The translations under genes and the position numbers were made by a program. Below the pieces are notes generated by a model. The model was not told the DNA's origin. It did no database searches and saw nothing but the letters and a program-made list of their open reading frames with translations. A DNA stretch of 17,130 bases. It comes from JBHIDJ01 sp046760105 (GTDB taxonomy: Bacteria; Pseudomonadota; Gammaproteobacteria; Acidiferrobacterales; SPGG2). Where the stretch lies: NCBI GenBank assembly GCA_046760105.1, contig JBHIDJ010000057.1, positions 1 through 17,130 of the forward strand, in the 5' to 3' direction. How positions within the stretch are numbered: the stretch's first letter is position 1; the number at the start of each line of letters is the position of its first letter. Shown here in pieces: positions 14,597 through 17,130 of this stretch.

Positions 14597-16438
14597 CTAC
14601 CTGACCTTGTAGATCTGCTCGGGCAACCACAGTGCGATGCCAGGGAAGTTGTAGAGGATCACCATGGCGATCAGCACCACTACCAGGAACGGGAAGCACC
14701 CCTTGAAGATCTCCATGAGTTGGACGTGCGGGGGCGCCACCCCCTTGAGATAATACGCGGCCATTGCCATCGGCGGTGTCATGAACGAGGTCTGCAGATT
14801 GAGTGCCACCAGGATCCCGAAAAACAGCGGGTCGATACCAAAGGGTTCCAACAGCGGCAGAAAGATCGGCACGAAGATGATGATAATTTCGCTCCACTCC
14901 AACGGCCAACCCAGCAGGAAAATAATGAGCTGCGCTAGGATCAGGAACGTTACACTCGGGTTCATCAAGCCGCCGAACGAAAGGTCCAGGCCCGTCACGA
15001 ATTCCTTGATGACTTCATGGCCGCCGAGGTAGGAAAACACCGAGGAGAAGGTCCAGGAACCGACAAACAGCCAGCACACCATGGCCGACGTGCGCACGGT
15101 AAGATAGACGGATTGCTTGACGGTTTCCCGCTCCAAGCCGCGCACACCCACGGCCGCCAGCATGCCCACGTAGAACCCGATGTCAAGCGCATATGTAGTA
15201 ATCTGCGTTTCGCCGAGGCGCCCACCAAGGTCGAGGAGATACGCGGCAATCAGATAAACGGCGCCGAGCCCCAAACCGCCAATCGCCCCGAGTCCGATAG
15301 AGTGCATCAAGGCGCGACCGGCCGTGGTCTTTGGCTGAAGCCTCGCCAGTATCCGCAAGCTTCCACCGAAAAATCGAAAGCCAACGGCAGCCGCGAGGGC
15401 GATGATGACGCTAAGGCCCGGCCCCCCCGGCAACTCCCCTATCGGCAAGCCGAATGTCGGGTCGCCCACCAGACGGAGCGCGAAATAAGCGATGTAAAGC
15501 ACAAACGCGACCGAACCGCCAACGCCGATGGCGCCCCACCAACTGCCTTCCGAGTGACGGTAGCTTGTAACCCAATCGGGGGTAACCTTTCCGTCAAAAA
15601 TCGTGCCGAAGCGGTAGCTCGCCGCCAGCACCAAGCCCCCGGAGGCACCCAGCGCGGCCGCCTCCGTCGGCGAAGCGAGCCCAAACAGGATGGCGCCCAG
15701 GACAGCCATGATCAAAAGGGCCAGCGGAAGGAACGACGTGAACATCATCCAGAGCAACTCCATCAACGGGATTTCCGTTTGCTCCTTGGGCGGCTTGGGC
15801 GCCAGCCCGGGGTTGAGAAAGGCCCTTCCTACGACGTAAATCATGTAGAGCCCGGCCAACATCATGCCCGGAAACAGGGCGGCGGCATACGCCTGGACCA
15901 CAGAGATGGCGGTCGTCGCGGCATAGACGATCAGCATGATACTCGGCGGGATCAAGATTCCGAGGCAGCCGCCGGCGCAGATGACACCGGCGGAGAATTT
16001 GCGATCGTAACCGGCCTTCAGCAGCGCCGGAAAAGCCAGCAATCCCATCAGTGTCACGACCGCGCCGATGATGCCGACGGCGGTCGCGAACAGCGCGCAG
16101 GTCACCAGCGCCGCTACCGCCATCGAAGCGGGCACGACGCGGGCGGCGATATTAAGACTGAAGAACAGCCGGTCGACGATGTTGGCGCGCTCGACGATGT
16201 AACCCATGAAGAGGAACAACGGCACCGCGACCAGCACGTCGTTGATCATCACCGAGTACGTCTGGTTCACCAGCAGGTCGAAGATGTTGTTGTCTAAGAC
16301 TGCCTGGCCGGGTTGGTAGTAGGCGTAGAAGCCAAAAGCGACGCCCATCGCGACCAGCGTGAAACAGATGGGGAAACCGAGCAAGATGGCAAATAGCAGC
16401 ACTCCCAGCATGAGCAGGGCGACCTGGGGATCAGTCAT
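14597..16438 (-). CDS. dctM: TRAP transporter large permease subunit (DctM), extended form
   Basis: The 613-residue membrane protein carries out sodium-coupled transport of the substrate handed over by DctP. Conserved DctM segments include NDVLVAVPLFLFMGYI (66-81), the helix-rich VGIIGAVVTLMGLLAFPALLK, CLGILIPPSIMLIVYA (158-173), GLASPTEAAALGASG (253-267), and the C-terminal LQTSFMTPPMAMAAYYLKG. Classical DctM has about 430 residues. The excess is an insertion at about 283-437 with roughly four additional hydrophobic helices (300-324, 341-358, 380-405, 414-432), after which the canonical sequence resumes at ETVKQSVYLTVRTSAMV. Its ATG overlaps the dctQ stop by 4 nt (16435-16438), so the two are translationally coupled. 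It is probably part of the mannitol/chloroaromatic (FcbT3-like) group, given the DctP type. Confidence 0.95.
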   Translation of the reverse strand: MTDPQVALLMLGVLLFAILLGFPICFTLVAMGVAFGFYAYYQPGQAVLDNNIFDLLVNQTYSVMINDVLVAVPLFLFMGYIVERANIVDRLFFSLNIAARVVPASMAVAALVTCALFATAVGIIGAVVTLMGLLAFPALLKAGYDRKFSAGVICAGGCLGILIPPSIMLIVYAATTAISVVQAYAAALFPGMMLAGLYMIYVVGRAFLNPGLAPKPPKEQTEIPLMELLWMMFTSFLPLALLIMAVLGAILFGLASPTEAAALGASGGLVLAASYRFGTIFDGKVTPDWVTSYRHSEGSWWGAIGVGGSVAFVLYIAYFALRLVGDPTFGLPIGELPGGPGLSVIIALAAAVGFRFFGGSLRILARLQPKTTAGRALMHSIGLGAIGGLGLGAVYLIAAYLLDLGGRLGETQITTYALDIGFYVGMLAAVGVRGLERETVKQSVYLTVRTSAMVCWLFVGSWTFSSVFSYLGGHEVIKEFVTGLDLSFGGLMNPSVTFLILAQLIIFLLGWPLEWSEIIIIFVPIFLPLLEPFGIDPLFFGILVALNLQTSFMTPPMAMAAYYLKGVAPPHVQLMEIFKGCFPFLVVVLIAMVILYNFPGIALWLPEQIYKVR

Positions 16439-17085
16439 TTCTTATCGCCTTCGGCCGTGTCTTCTGACTCATCCAGATGCAACACGTGCTCGATCTCGTG
16501 CTCGCGCTGCGCGATAAGCTGGACTTCGAGCTCCTCTACGTCTTGTAAGCGTTGCGGCCATGTACCATGCCTGATACAAAAAACGCAGCGTACGGCCTCC
16601 GCGATCCCCTGCAGCAGCACAAAGAACGCGGCCATGGGGAGAAGCGTCTTCAAGGGAGACACCGGCACGCCGGCGGGGCTGTTGATGCTGATCTCGCCGC
16701 GCGGTCCATCCGGACCCCACGGCCGGAAACTCCACGACTCGAAAGCATAGTCAAACCCAGCGTAAATCAGCGCTGCCATCCCAGGGAAGAGAAAGAAGAT
16801 AATCAGTATAAGCTCGATCACCGCCTGGACGCGCGGGGGCCACAGGCGATAGATCACGTCCCCACGCACGTGCGCGTCGCGGGAAAGGGCATAGGCCCCC
16901 GCCATCATGAATAGTGCCCCGTACATGGTGTAGCTCATGTCGAAGGCCCACGCGGTTGGATCGTTCAGCAAGTAGCGGACGAACACCTCGTACGTGTAGG
17001 CAAAGGTGAGCACCATGATACACCAGGCAAAGGCCTTGCCCACCCACATACTAAGGGTGTCGATGAGGAACAAAAATCTATCCAT
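16435..17085 (-). CDS. dctQ: TRAP transporter small permease subunit (DctQ)
   Basis: The 216-residue protein has four hydrophobic helices at about 13-35, 45-66, 84-107 and 148-168, the layout of DctQ. FVRYLLNDPTAWAFDMSYTM (35-54) and SRDAHVRGDVIYRLWPPRVQ (from 68) are the family signature around the first loop. DctQ stabilises DctM and helps dock the binding protein. A periplasmic-looking loop (WSFRPWGPDGPRGEISINSP) and a long acidic C-terminal tail (EELEVQ to GDKK, about 183-216) extend it beyond the usual 160-190 residues. It is the first TRAP gene of the minus-strand operon inside the window. Only 45 bp of upstream sequence are available, so the promoter or further upstream genes lie outside. 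Confidence 0.94.
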   Translation of the reverse strand: MDRFLFLIDTLSMWVGKAFAWCIMVLTFAYTYEVFVRYLLNDPTAWAFDMSYTMYGALFMMAGAYALSRDAHVRGDVIYRLWPPRVQAVIELILIIFFLFPGMAALIYAGFDYAFESWSFRPWGPDGPRGEISINSPAGVPVSPLKTLLPMAAFFVLLQGIAEAVRCVFCIRHGTWPQRLQDVEELEVQLIAQREHEIEHVLHLDESEDTAEGDKK

Positions 17086-17130
17086 CTTTAAGGAATTCCG
17101 GGCGCTGACTAACGCGAGCGGGGCGGCGCT

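Noticed and set aside
15017..16297. Long plus-strand open frame (426 codons) opposite dctM
   Set aside because: It is antisense to an unmistakable DctM gene. Its composition is Arg/Gln/His-rich and typical of a shadow frame in GC-rich DNA, with no recognisable domain.

Overview
The window comes from a moderately GC-rich bacterium that is most likely a proteobacterium, beta- or gamma- by overall gene style. The support is circumstantial: a TRAP transporter with a Tat-exported binding protein, CaiB-type and FAH-family catabolic enzymes, and purine-rich ribosome binding sites. No rRNA, tRNA, CRISPR array, transposase or integrase is visible, so the species cannot be named from this sequence alone.

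Left part (1-7535) is a catabolic block. A two-gene minus-strand operon encodes an enoyl-CoA hydratase/isomerase followed 2 nt later by a CaiB/BaiF-type CoA-transferase. Divergent from it is a GarR-like beta-hydroxyacid dehydrogenase, which converges on a serine/alanine-glyoxylate-type aminotransferase. Divergent from the aminotransferase is a large fused FAD and iron-sulfur 2-hydroxyacid dehydrogenase (GlcD-GlcF type). The last three enzymes fit a module handling glyoxylate, tartronate semialdehyde, glycerate or related 2-hydroxy acids.

Middle part (7536-10283) holds a tandem TTGTATA element, a small orphan protein resembling HicB/DUF1902, an FAH-family hydrolase, a 22-codon micro-ORF with a very good Shine-Dalgarno, and a 2-dehydropantoate 2-reductase-like (PanE/ApbA) enzyme.

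Right part (10284-17130) is a TRAP transporter locus on the minus strand. It is transcribed as dctQ, dctM (4 nt overlap), an amidase, and a 58-residue two-helix membrane protein 18 nt after the amidase. The binding protein dctP lies about 1.5 kb further on, as its own unit. Between the two halves sits a plus-strand, clearly AT-richer gene for an exported protein of unknown function. It carries an HxHP...SxxD pattern reminiscent of JAMM/MPN metalloproteases. Its start lacks a Shine-Dalgarno and overlaps (ATGA) the stop of a 17-codon leader ORF that has one. This gene looks foreign to the locus and is the most intriguing item here.

Taken together, the window reads as an uptake-and-degradation neighbourhood. 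TRAP imports an organic acid or acid amide, the amidase could release a carboxylate, and CoA-transfer, hydration, FAH-type hydrolysis and 2-hydroxy/2-oxo acid redox steps feed central metabolism. The actual substrate is not determined by the sequence.
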